Program-made: the position numbers and the translations under genes
The notes under the pieces: generated by a model
What the model was told of the DNA's origin: nothing
What the model saw: the letters and a program-made list of their open reading frames with translations, nothing else
Databases searched by the model: none
Part shown: piece after piece, positions 29,752 through 38,089 of the stretch
How the letters are laid out: each line of letters starts with the position of its first letter
Numbering within the stretch: position 1 is the stretch's first letter
Origin: Phycisphaerales bacterium
Lineage (GTDB): Bacteria > Planctomycetota > Phycisphaerae > Phycisphaerales > UBA1924
Direction: 5' to 3'
Assembly: GCA_015487555.1 (NCBI GenBank)
Contig: WFPK01000025.1
Span: 1-64,000 of the forward strand
Length of the DNA stretch: 64,000 bases

Positions 29752-30806
29752 TCGTCCTGGGGGTCGAATCTTCATGCGATGAAACCGCAGCGTCGATCGT
29801 CGAAGACGGGCAGATCGTGCGTTCGTCGATCGTGGCGAGTCAGTACGAGCTCCACGAAGAGTTCGGAGGCGTTGTTCCCGAGATCGCCTCGCGCGCCCAC
29901 GAACAGCACATGATCCCTGTGCTCCGCGATGCGGTTGCGCAAGCGGGGATCGAGCTACGCAAGATCGACGCGATCGCGGTGGGGCATCGACCGGGGTTGA
30001 TTGGGTCGTTGCTGGTTGGTTTGAGCGCAGCCAAGGCCTTGGCGTGGTCGCTCGGGGTGCCGATGGTCGGGGTGGATCATGTGCATGCACACCTCTACGC
30101 CGGGATGCTCGGCAGAGAGATTCCCAGGTTCCCCGCGTTGGGCGTGGTGATCTCAGGCGGGCACACCTCGCTCTATCGCATGGACTCAGAGATGAAACTC
30201 ACCCGCTTGGGCGCGACGATCGACGATGCGATCGGCGAAGCGTTTGATAAGGTCGCTGCGATTTTGGAGCTTGGGCATCCGGGGGGACCAAAGCTCGATG
30301 CGCTGGCTGCAGAGGATGGATCCGATGATCGGGCGTTTGATTTTCCAGTGTCTCGATTGGGCAAAGAATCGCTCGATTTCAGTTATTCGGGGCTCAAAAC
30401 CGCGGTGCTTTATACGGCCAAGGGGCGTCCTGCGCCGCCTGCGCTCAAGGGCAAGCCGCCACTTCCAAAGCCTGCGGTTCCTGAGCTGACCGATGAGCGC
30501 AAGCGCGACATCGCAGCGAGTTTTCAGCGTGCAGCGGTCAAGGCGCTGACACTCAAAATCGGGCGGGCGCTCGAACATATTGATGATTGCCGCACCCTGA
30601 TCGTCGGCGGCGGCGTCAGCGCCAACACCCTCGTGCGCTCCGAGATGAGCCGCATGGCCGACGAACATGGGCTCGAGTTGTTGATCCCGGAGATGGCGCA
30701 CTGTGTCGATAACGCAGCGATGATCGCAGGGCTGGGCACCAAGCTCCTCCAGGCGGGTTATCGCGACGACTTCTCCCTCTCGGCAGTGCCCACGGCGGCG
30801 TGCTGA
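29748..30806 (+). CDS. tsaD: tRNA N6-adenosine threonylcarbamoyltransferase
   Basis: GTG start; VLGVESSCDETAASIVEDG, EIASRAHEQHMIPVL, GVDHVHAHLYAGML, ISGGHTSLY, GGGVSANTLVR. Confidence 0.95.
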   Translation: MIVLGVESSCDETAASIVEDGQIVRSSIVASQYELHEEFGGVVPEIASRAHEQHMIPVLRDAVAQAGIELRKIDAIAVGHRPGLIGSLLVGLSAAKALAWSLGVPMVGVDHVHAHLYAGMLGREIPRFPALGVVISGGHTSLYRMDSEMKLTRLGATIDDAIGEAFDKVAAILELGHPGGPKLDALAAEDGSDDRAFDFPVSRLGKESLDFSYSGLKTAVLYTAKGRPAPPALKGKPPLPKPAVPELTDERKRDIAASFQRAAVKALTLKIGRALEHIDDCRTLIVGGGVSANTLVRSEMSRMADEHGLELLIPEMAHCVDNAAMIAGLGTKLLQAGYRDDFSLSAVPTAAC

Positions 30807-31348
30807 TGGATTTCGATTTCCTCGATCAACCCGTCGATCGCCCAATCCACCCGGCAGCCCTCGATGTGGAGACGCTGCTCAAGGATTGCACCATTTCCCG
30901 AGGACGAGCATCGGGACCCGGCGGGCAACATCGCAACAAGGTCGAGACGCATATCACCGTGGTGCATAACCCTAGCGGGATTGATGCCCAGGCGGGCGAG
31001 CGACGGTTGGCCAAGGAGAATCAGTCCGTGGCCATCCGCAGGCTTCGGCTCAAGCTCGCGATGGAGATTCGGATCGAGGTGCCCGCTGGCGAGATCCGAT
31101 CCCAGCTCTGGAAAAGCCGATGCGTGAAGAATCGGATCGTGTGCAATCCCAAGCATGCGGATTATCCGAGCCTGCTCGCCGAGGCATTGGATGTCATCGA
31201 GGCGTGCGGGTTCGATCTCAAGAAGGCATCGGCTCGGCTTGAATGTTCGACGACCCAGCTCATCCGGCTTATCGGGGATCATCGCCCCGCGTTGGAACAA
31301 CTCAATCAATCGCGCGAAGATCGCGGATTGCACAGGCTCAAAGTGTGA
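30806..31348 (+). CDS. Peptide chain release factor-like (GGQ) protein, candidate ribosome-rescue factor
   Basis: SRGRASGPGGQHRNKVETHITVVHNPSGIDAQAGERRLAKENQSVAIRRLR; no codon-recognition domain; distinctive C-term. Confidence 0.85.
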   Translation: MDFDFLDQPVDRPIHPAALDVETLLKDCTISRGRASGPGGQHRNKVETHITVVHNPSGIDAQAGERRLAKENQSVAIRRLRLKLAMEIRIEVPAGEIRSQLWKSRCVKNRIVCNPKHADYPSLLAEALDVIEACGFDLKKASARLECSTTQLIRLIGDHRPALEQLNQSREDRGLHRLKV

Positions 31349-31380
31349 TTCGGGCGGATTTGCGGGTACACTACTGATCT

Positions 31381-32880
31381 ATGCCACCGTCCAAAGATCG
31401 TGAATCCATCAAAATGCAGGCGGAAAAAACCGTCCTGGCCGCCTTGCGCCTGCCCGATTCGAACTATGACCAGCGCGATTCCTTCGGCGAGCTGCGCGAG
31501 CTGGCGGTCCAGGCCGGCGCCGTGATCGTCGGCGAGATCGAACAACGCAAAGACCGGCCCGAACCGGGCACCTACATGGGCAGGGGCAAGGTCGAAGAGC
31601 TCCGCGATTTGTGCGATGCGACCGGTGCGACTTCGATCATCTTCGATCATGATCTCTCGCCCAAGCAGATCAGCAATATCCAGGAGATCACCAATCGCAA
31701 GGTGCTCGATCGTTCGGAGCTGATCCTTGATATCTTCGCCTCGCGCGCTGCGACGCATGAAGCCAAGCTACAGGTCGAGATCGCCCAGCTCGAATATACT
31801 TTTCCAAGATTGCGCGCGATGTGGAATCACCTCGAACGGCTCGGAAGTTCTGGCGGGGCCGGGAGCATGGGCGGGATGGGCACGCGTGGGCCTGGTGAGC
31901 AACAGCTCGAAGTTGACCGTCGATTAGTCCAACGCCGAAAGTTGGTGCTCCAGCGCGAGCTCGAGGAGATTCAGGTCCGCAAGCGCCGAGCGGTCGAGAA
32001 AAGGAATACGGATTACTTCACGATCGGGCTCGTGGGGTATACCAACGCGGGCAAGAGCACGCTGTTCAATACGCTTACTGAGGGCGGGGCGTATGCCGAC
32101 GATCGCGTGTTTGCCACGCTGATGACCCGCACGCGCGAGTGGGACATGGGCGGCGGGCATACGGCCATGTTGTCCGATACCGTCGGGTTTGTCCGCGATC
32201 TGCCTCACCACCTGGTGGCGTCGTTTCGCGCGACACTCGAAGAGGCGACCCATGCGGACCTGTTGTTGGTGATGCTCGATATTTCTGATCCAAGCGTGGA
32301 GCTGCACTATGAAACCGTGATGAAAACGCTCGATGGGTTGTTCGAGGAGGTCGAGGATCGTCAACAGAAGGATGCGCTCCGCGCCAAACGCGACGGTACG
32401 GGTGACTTCATCGCCTACAAACGACCTGAGTTGTTGGTGCTGCTCAACAAGGCCGATGTTGAGACGGTCGATGAGCAGGATACTCTGTATTGGCAGTCCC
32501 GTGCGCCTGGTGCGATCCCGATCTGTTCGATTGCAGCTGCTGAAGAGGCCCCCGATGATCAGCTGCCGATGGGGCAGGGTGAGTTGATCGAGCGTGTCAA
32601 AGCCATTTCCATTGGTCCGATCGAAGAGCTTGATATCACGGTGCCGATGTCGGATTCAAAGACGATCCACACCATCGAGAACCGGGCCCAGGTGTTGGAT
32701 CGGACTTACGAGAATCAGGTTGTGATTCTTCGGGTCAAGATCGGCAGGAACCAGCTTGCCAAGTTGCGCTCGGCGGGCGCGCGGATGTGGGTGATGACGG
32801 TTGAGGGCGCGCCGTACTTTGCCAACGATGAGAAAACCGGATGGGTGTATGACCCGGCTGCTGCGGATTTGGATTTCTGA
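31381..32880 (+). CDS. hflX: Ribosome-associated GTPase HflX
   Basis: GTYMGRGKVEELRDLCDATGATSIIFDHDLSPKQISNIQ, GMGTRGPGEQQLEVDRRLV, GYTNAGKSTLFNTLT, DTVGFVRDLPHHLVASFRATLEEATHADLLL. Confidence 0.95.
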   Translation: MPPSKDRESIKMQAEKTVLAALRLPDSNYDQRDSFGELRELAVQAGAVIVGEIEQRKDRPEPGTYMGRGKVEELRDLCDATGATSIIFDHDLSPKQISNIQEITNRKVLDRSELILDIFASRAATHEAKLQVEIAQLEYTFPRLRAMWNHLERLGSSGGAGSMGGMGTRGPGEQQLEVDRRLVQRRKLVLQRELEEIQVRKRRAVEKRNTDYFTIGLVGYTNAGKSTLFNTLTEGGAYADDRVFATLMTRTREWDMGGGHTAMLSDTVGFVRDLPHHLVASFRATLEEATHADLLLVMLDISDPSVELHYETVMKTLDGLFEEVEDRQQKDALRAKRDGTGDFIAYKRPELLVLLNKADVETVDEQDTLYWQSRAPGAIPICSIAAAEEAPDDQLPMGQGELIERVKAISIGPIEELDITVPMSDSKTIHTIENRAQVLDRTYENQVVILRVKIGRNQLAKLRSAGARMWVMTVEGAPYFANDEKTGWVYDPAAADLDF

Positions 32881-32902
32881 CCGGTCTGTATGATCGATTT
32901 CC

Positions 32903-32938
32903 ATGGTTCAAATCATGGTTCAAATCATGGTTCAAATG
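32903..32938. repeat. 3 x 12-bp tandem repeat (ATGGTTCAAATC)
   Basis: ATGGTTCAAATC ATGGTTCAAATC ATGGTTCAAATG directly after hflX. Confidence 0.85.
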
Positions 32939-32955
32939 AAGGGGTCTGCCCATTC

Positions 32956-33498
32956 TCAATGGGATGATGATTTGTCTTTACCTTGCACAAATGTTCCGCG
33001 TTCTCGGTCTTTGATTGGTCCTGGGAACTGGTGGGCGTTGCCGTGGGCGACGACATAGATGCCGGGGTCGAGGGCCGCGGTGGCGAAGATGGCTTCGTTG
33101 AGGTTTTGCAAGGCATCGGAGCGTTTCATCTCGAAGGGGCGCATCGCCCCGGTGAGGATGATGGGGATGGTGGGGGATTTGAGGTGCTGATAGAGGTATT
33201 CGCCGGTGTCGCAGAGGGTGTCTGTGCCGTGGAGAATGACGATGCCGGAGCACTCGGTGGGGTCTTCTTTGGAGCCTGTGAGGAGTTCGACAGCCCCGGC
33301 GATGCGCTTGCGGTCGGAATCGGTAAATTCGAGCGAATCCTTGGACATGAGCTCGAGTGTGTTGATGCTGGTGTCTTCGAGGCGGAGCAGGCGGAGCATC
33401 TCCTGGACGATCGAGGTGCGGTTGGAGAGGGTTCCAGCGTGTTCATCGTAGGTTTTTTCGATGGTGCCACCGGTTGAAATGAGCGTGATCTGTCGCAT
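32956..33498 (-). CDS. Short asparaginase-domain protein (N-terminal domain only)
   Basis: MRQITLISTGGTIEKTYDEHAGTLSNR (TGGTI), GIVILHGTDTLCDTGEYL (HGTDT), IILTGAMRPFEMKRSDALQNL; ends at ~180 aa. Confidence 0.82.
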   Translation of the reverse strand: MRQITLISTGGTIEKTYDEHAGTLSNRTSIVQEMLRLLRLEDTSINTLELMSKDSLEFTDSDRKRIAGAVELLTGSKEDPTECSGIVILHGTDTLCDTGEYLYQHLKSPTIPIILTGAMRPFEMKRSDALQNLNEAIFATAALDPGIYVVAHGNAHQFPGPIKDRERGTFVQGKDKSSSH

Positions 33499-33570
33499 CT
33501 GCATAACCTTCTTCCCTGTTCTCGTCGATATCGTGGATGATATTCGCTCGGTGGCTCGGAGGTTGTGTGT

Positions 33571-35067
33571 ATGCCCATGTTGAGCATGAAAGATGCCTAT
33601 GGCAACGCCAAGGCGTTGTACGATAAAGGATTTTATCGGGCTGCGGTGCATGCCTCGGAGGTGCTTTATAAGCAGATGCCGCACCATCCGCCGATCGTTG
33701 CCCTTTATGTGGGCTCATTGCTGCGTATTCAGCGGTTCGAAGACGGGGTGCGGATCGCATCGCGGGCATTGCGTCATATCACGCACAAAGAGCATCGGAT
33801 CGCGATTATCACTCAGCTCACCGAGGGGATGACGCAGGCGGGTCAGCTCGATGGCGCGATCGAGCTGGTACGCAAGGAGCTCGATGCCCAGCCTGACCAT
33901 CAATCGCTTATCGGAGCGTACACCCACTTGCTGGTGGTGAACAATCAGCGCGAGGAGGCGATCGAGTATATTGATGCGCTGCGGGCGCGTGGGATCGAGG
34001 GGCTTTCGATTGCAGCGGTCTTCGGGCGGGCGGTTTTGCGAACGGATCGGCGCGACGAAGCGATCGAGTGGCTGACCAGGTTACTTGAGACTCAGGCAGG
34101 TGCATCCGATGCCCGCAAGCTCCAGGCGCTCAACTCGCTGGGACATCTGCTCGACCGGGCCAAGCGCTATGACGAGGCGATGGAGGCTTTCAAGCGTTCC
34201 AATGCGTTGCACGAAGCTGACTATGTGGATCAGCGTGTACAGGTGCTCGAAGAGTCGATTATCGCCAACTGGACCAGCGATCGGTTCCGTGGGGCGAAGC
34301 GCCCCGAGCCCTCGGGCCCGCGTCCGGTGTTTATTGTCGGGATGCCCCGATCGGGGACGACGCTGACCGAGCAGATCATTGATGCGCATCCCAAGGGATA
34401 CGGCGCGGGCGAGCTGGGGCTGATCTCGGAGCTCTTCCGCGGGTTGGCCAAATCGGAAATGAATCCCTACGATACGCCTCCCGATGAGTATGACCCCGAG
34501 AAGCTCGCCGAGGCTGCCAGGATCTATCGCCAGGAGACCGCCGCGATGGCCAACGATGAGTCGGTCGAGGTGATTGTCGATAAGGCACCGATGAACTTCA
34601 ACTACCTGGGGATGATCGCGTTGGCGTTTCCCGATGCGCGGATTATTCATTGTCAGCGTGATCCGCGGGATAACTGTTTGTCGTGCTTTTTCCAGCTGCT
34701 CAACGCCGGGCACGCCTATAGCTTCGATCTCAAAGACTGCGGGCTGTTCTACCGCCACTACCGCGCGATCGTCGAGCACTACACCGAGCTGCTGGGTTCG
34801 GATCCAGTCAACATGCCGATCTTTGAGAATGTGTATGAGGACATGGTCGCCGATCAGGAAAAACGCACCCGCGAGCTGCTCGATTTCATCGGGCTCGATT
34901 TTGACCCGGCCTGCCTGGATTTCCACAAAACCGGGCGGGTGGCGATCACGCTGAGCAACGAGCAGGTCCGTCAGCCGATATACAAATCATCGACCAAACG
35001 CTATGAGCGGTACAGCAAGCACATCGGTCCGATGGTCGAAGCTCTCGGAGATGTGATCCGGGATTGA
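33571..35067 (+). CDS. TPR + sulfotransferase domain protein
   Basis: N-terminal TPR-like repeats; RPVFIVGMPRSGTTLTEQIIDAHPKGYGAGEL (5'-PSB loop), ARIIHCQRDPRDNCLSCFFQL. Confidence 0.88.
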   Translation: MPMLSMKDAYGNAKALYDKGFYRAAVHASEVLYKQMPHHPPIVALYVGSLLRIQRFEDGVRIASRALRHITHKEHRIAIITQLTEGMTQAGQLDGAIELVRKELDAQPDHQSLIGAYTHLLVVNNQREEAIEYIDALRARGIEGLSIAAVFGRAVLRTDRRDEAIEWLTRLLETQAGASDARKLQALNSLGHLLDRAKRYDEAMEAFKRSNALHEADYVDQRVQVLEESIIANWTSDRFRGAKRPEPSGPRPVFIVGMPRSGTTLTEQIIDAHPKGYGAGELGLISELFRGLAKSEMNPYDTPPDEYDPEKLAEAARIYRQETAAMANDESVEVIVDKAPMNFNYLGMIALAFPDARIIHCQRDPRDNCLSCFFQLLNAGHAYSFDLKDCGLFYRHYRAIVEHYTELLGSDPVNMPIFENVYEDMVADQEKRTRELLDFIGLDFDPACLDFHKTGRVAITLSNEQVRQPIYKSSTKRYERYSKHIGPMVEALGDVIRD

Positions 35068-35153
35068 GACACGCACACGATATCCGGGTTCTGGTCGCAT
35101 AAACTGTGCGAGACCCTCCGACCTGATGACCTTGCCCACAATGGGAGTGAGCC

Positions 35154-36698
35154 ATGCAGCAACAAGCACCACCAAATCAACCCACCCCCCAACAAGTCTT
35201 TGAAGAGGCGTATCGCTTGCTCCGCGTGGGCGATGTATTCGAAGCTTCCAAGCGGGCGGGCAAGCTTCGGGCCCACTTCCCCGAAGATATCCCCGTCCTG
35301 ACCCTCCACGGGTTGGTCCTTGCCCGGATGGGGATTCACCCCCAGGCGTTGAGCGATCTCATCAAGGCAGCCCAGCTTACCGAGAACGCGCTGGCCAACG
35401 AGGAAGATGAGAACCCGTCGCGTCCGCGGATTGTGGATCAGCTGATTCGGCTGTGTGTGCAGATTTGCCGATCGTCATTGGCGATCGGGGAGCTCAAAGC
35501 AGCGGATGAAGCGATCGAGCAGGCGATCAAATGGGATCCGGATCGGGGCGACGCTGTCGCAGCCAAGGCCGAGCTGATGGCCCAGCAAGGCGACGAAGGC
35601 GGGGCATTGGAGCTCATCGAGCAAGGGCTCGCCGACAAGCTCGATTCGATGCCTCTGGTGCTGAGCAAGGGGAAGATTCTGCTCGATTGGGATTCGGCGA
35701 CAGACGAAGCGTTTGAATCCGCGAAGAAAGCGCTCGAAACCGAGTCACAGGTCTCTGGGCTCAGCGCGATGGATCTGGGCGATCTTTTGCGGACATTGGG
35801 GATGATTCACGATCGGCTCGGCGAGCATGAGCAGGCGTTCAACGCCTTCCGCCGGGCGAGCAAGCTTCGGCGTGGTTCCTACGACGCCAAAGCACACGCG
35901 ATGATGAGCACCAAGGTGATCCACGATTGGACCAGCGAGAAGGTCGCCAAACTCAAGAAACCCGATGAATCGGGCGAGCGATTCGTGCTCGTGCTCGGGG
36001 CGCCCAAGTCGGGTGCAGATGAGCTGGCGGATTTGCTCGGGCAGTTCGAGGGCGTGACGATCATCGGGCCTTTGGAAACCTTGTCGTCGGTGGGCGTACG
36101 CCATCTGGGCGCTCGCCAGGGTGTGCTCCGTCCGGTGCCCTTCGAGCCCACCAAGCTTCGGGGCGTTCAGCTCAAAGAAGGGGCAGCCGAGTATGCCAAG
36201 CAGGTCTCAGCCTTGAATGATTCGGGAGCCAGCGATGGCGAGGCGGTTCGATTTGTGGATACGCATCCGCTCAATATCCCGCTTGCCGGGGCAGCAGCAG
36301 CGATGCTCCCGGGGATCAATGTGGTGATCTGTCAGCGTGATCCGATGGAATCAACGCTCGCGTGCTTCTGCGATGCGATGGTGGGGAACCACCCGTATGC
36401 GGGCGATCTGATCGACGCTGCGAGCTTTGTCGCGGACTGCAACCGAATGCTCGAGCACTGGAGCGCGGTGCTTGGCGAAGAGGGCTTTGGTGCCAATGTG
36501 GTGGGCGTGAGCTATGCCGATCTGAGCAATGATCCCAAGAAGGTCGCTGCCAAGGTGGCGCGTGAGATCGGGCTCGATGCGCGGGCGACTTCGATCAAGC
36601 ACACGCCGAGCTTTGATCGCGGGCCAGGTGCGCATCCTGAGCTCTATACGCAGTTCACCAAGCCGATCGAAGGGTTCTTTGACCCGGCCAATGCGTGA
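35154..36698 (+). CDS. TPR + degenerate sulfotransferase-like domain protein
   Basis: Same architecture, but PAPS-binding loop reads RFVLVLGAPKSGADELADLLGQFEGV; INVVICQRDPMESTLACFCDA retained. Confidence 0.75.
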   Translation: MQQQAPPNQPTPQQVFEEAYRLLRVGDVFEASKRAGKLRAHFPEDIPVLTLHGLVLARMGIHPQALSDLIKAAQLTENALANEEDENPSRPRIVDQLIRLCVQICRSSLAIGELKAADEAIEQAIKWDPDRGDAVAAKAELMAQQGDEGGALELIEQGLADKLDSMPLVLSKGKILLDWDSATDEAFESAKKALETESQVSGLSAMDLGDLLRTLGMIHDRLGEHEQAFNAFRRASKLRRGSYDAKAHAMMSTKVIHDWTSEKVAKLKKPDESGERFVLVLGAPKSGADELADLLGQFEGVTIIGPLETLSSVGVRHLGARQGVLRPVPFEPTKLRGVQLKEGAAEYAKQVSALNDSGASDGEAVRFVDTHPLNIPLAGAAAAMLPGINVVICQRDPMESTLACFCDAMVGNHPYAGDLIDAASFVADCNRMLEHWSAVLGEEGFGANVVGVSYADLSNDPKKVAAKVAREIGLDARATSIKHTPSFDRGPGAHPELYTQFTKPIEGFFDPANA

Positions 36699-36715
36699 GT
36701 GGGATGGTCTATCAT

Positions 36716-37441
36716 TTAGTGCGTGTGATCGTGGGCGTGGTCATGGTCGTGGTTGCATCCGCCGCCACGACCACCACCGCCGCACCCGCCGCCGCTGCCA
36801 CATCCGCCGTTGCCGTCGCAGCATCCTGATTTTTCGGGGATGGGTCCCAGGAGTTTTTCGACCTTGGCGTTGAGGTACCAGGCGTGGTGTTCGAGGTGCC
36901 AGCAGAGGTGGTTGGCGATTTCTCGGACACTGACTGGCCCATTGGTCGGATGAATCCCTTGCCTGTTCCATTGGGTCTCATCGAGCTGCATGAGCAGGGC
37001 GACGAGCCAGGATCGGGTGGTGTGGATCATTGCCAGGTCGCCTCCCATTGGTGGGAGGAGGTTTGATCCTTCGGTGCACCCGTAGATTCCGCCGTCGATG
37101 AAGGCGTGCTCGTCCCAGAGGTTGAGCGTGGGGTTGTCTTCGGCGATGATTCTGCGGATGCGATGGGCGATGACCATCTCTGCATCGGCGAGGTGTCCGA
37201 TGAGGATTCGGATGGGCCAGGTTCCTACGCCAGCGTCTTCGAGCCACGCCTGCGAGACTTGCTCGTTGTCGAGCTCAGCGACACGCGGATCAAAGAGCCC
37301 GAGCCCGATGTGCATCCGCGCTGCCAGCGATGCGCCGTCGAGGGCTTTGATCTTTCTCATCGAAGGGCGCGGGCACAGCGGGGGGGCGGATGAATCCGTT
37401 GAGTCGGTTGAATCAGTGGGGGGGGTGGGGGGGGTGGTCAT
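36716..37441 (-). CDS. DinB-like protein with Cys/Gly/His-rich C-terminal tail
   Basis: TWPIRILIGHLADAEMVIAHRIRRIIAEDNP..., EIANHLCWHLEHHAWYLNAKVEKLLG; tail SGCCDGNGGCGSGGGCGGGGRGGGCNHDHDHAHDHTH. Confidence 0.75.
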   Translation of the reverse strand: MTTPPTPPTDSTDSTDSSAPPLCPRPSMRKIKALDGASLAARMHIGLGLFDPRVAELDNEQVSQAWLEDAGVGTWPIRILIGHLADAEMVIAHRIRRIIAEDNPTLNLWDEHAFIDGGIYGCTEGSNLLPPMGGDLAMIHTTRSWLVALLMQLDETQWNRQGIHPTNGPVSVREIANHLCWHLEHHAWYLNAKVEKLLGPIPEKSGCCDGNGGCGSGGGCGGGGRGGGCNHDHDHAHDHTH

Positions 37442-37477
37442 AGAGAGAGTTTAGCATCTTTGAGGGGAGAAGATCAC

Positions 37478-38089
37478 TCAGTCCACGAACCAGCGGAGCC
37501 GATAGTTGCCTTTTTCGAAGACCACATCGAGCCCGATCCAGTAGAGCGATTCGTTGTTCGCCCGGGGGAGTTTGAGCCGAAACACATTTCGTCCGATGGT
37601 TTCGAGGAAGAGCCCGGGGGTGTATTCGCCCATGGGCATGTAGTAGAACATGCGGAAAATATCTCGTTGCCGGTTGGCGAGTTCATCGAAAGCCAATCCT
37701 GGGTCGAGCCCGCGCTCGTGGAACTCCTCTTTGGTGATCGAGGACAAGACCTGTTCGACGAAGAGGTCTCGTTCGTCGTTCTGGATGGTGGCGGTGATGT
37801 GGGCCATGAGCTGGCGGACGGATTTGGAATAGAGGGTGATTGAGCCGTCGTCGTGCTCGATGCGGATGCCTTCGTCGGGTGTGCGCAGGAAATCGGGGAG
37901 GGCCTGGGTCGGGCGCTTGGCGGGGATGGCGGATTCTGATCCATCGAGCCCTGAGAGGATGCTCGTTCTGGAGATCACCCGTTCGTATCGGCACCCGCCG
38001 ATGGGCAAGGCGATGATGAGCAGGGCGCATCCCAAGATCATCAGCAAGCGCGGGTGCGTGGATGGGGGTTGTGATTCGGGTGGGGGCAT
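37478..38089 (-). CDS. Hypothetical lipoprotein
   Basis: Start MPPPESQPPSTHPRLLMILGCALLIIALPIGGCRYE (lipobox-like); overlaps nadB stop by 1 nt. Confidence 0.65.
   Translation of the reverse strand: MPPPESQPPSTHPRLLMILGCALLIIALPIGGCRYERVISRTSILSGLDGSESAIPAKRPTQALPDFLRTPDEGIRIEHDDGSITLYSKSVRQLMAHITATIQNDERDLFVEQVLSSITKEEFHERGLDPGLAFDELANRQRDIFRMFYYMPMGEYTPGLFLETIGRNVFRLKLPRANNESLYWIGLDVVFEKGNYRLRWFVD

Noticed and set aside
32903-32938. Short tandem repeat as a CRISPR or iteron array
   Set aside because: Only three 12-bp direct repeats without spacers.
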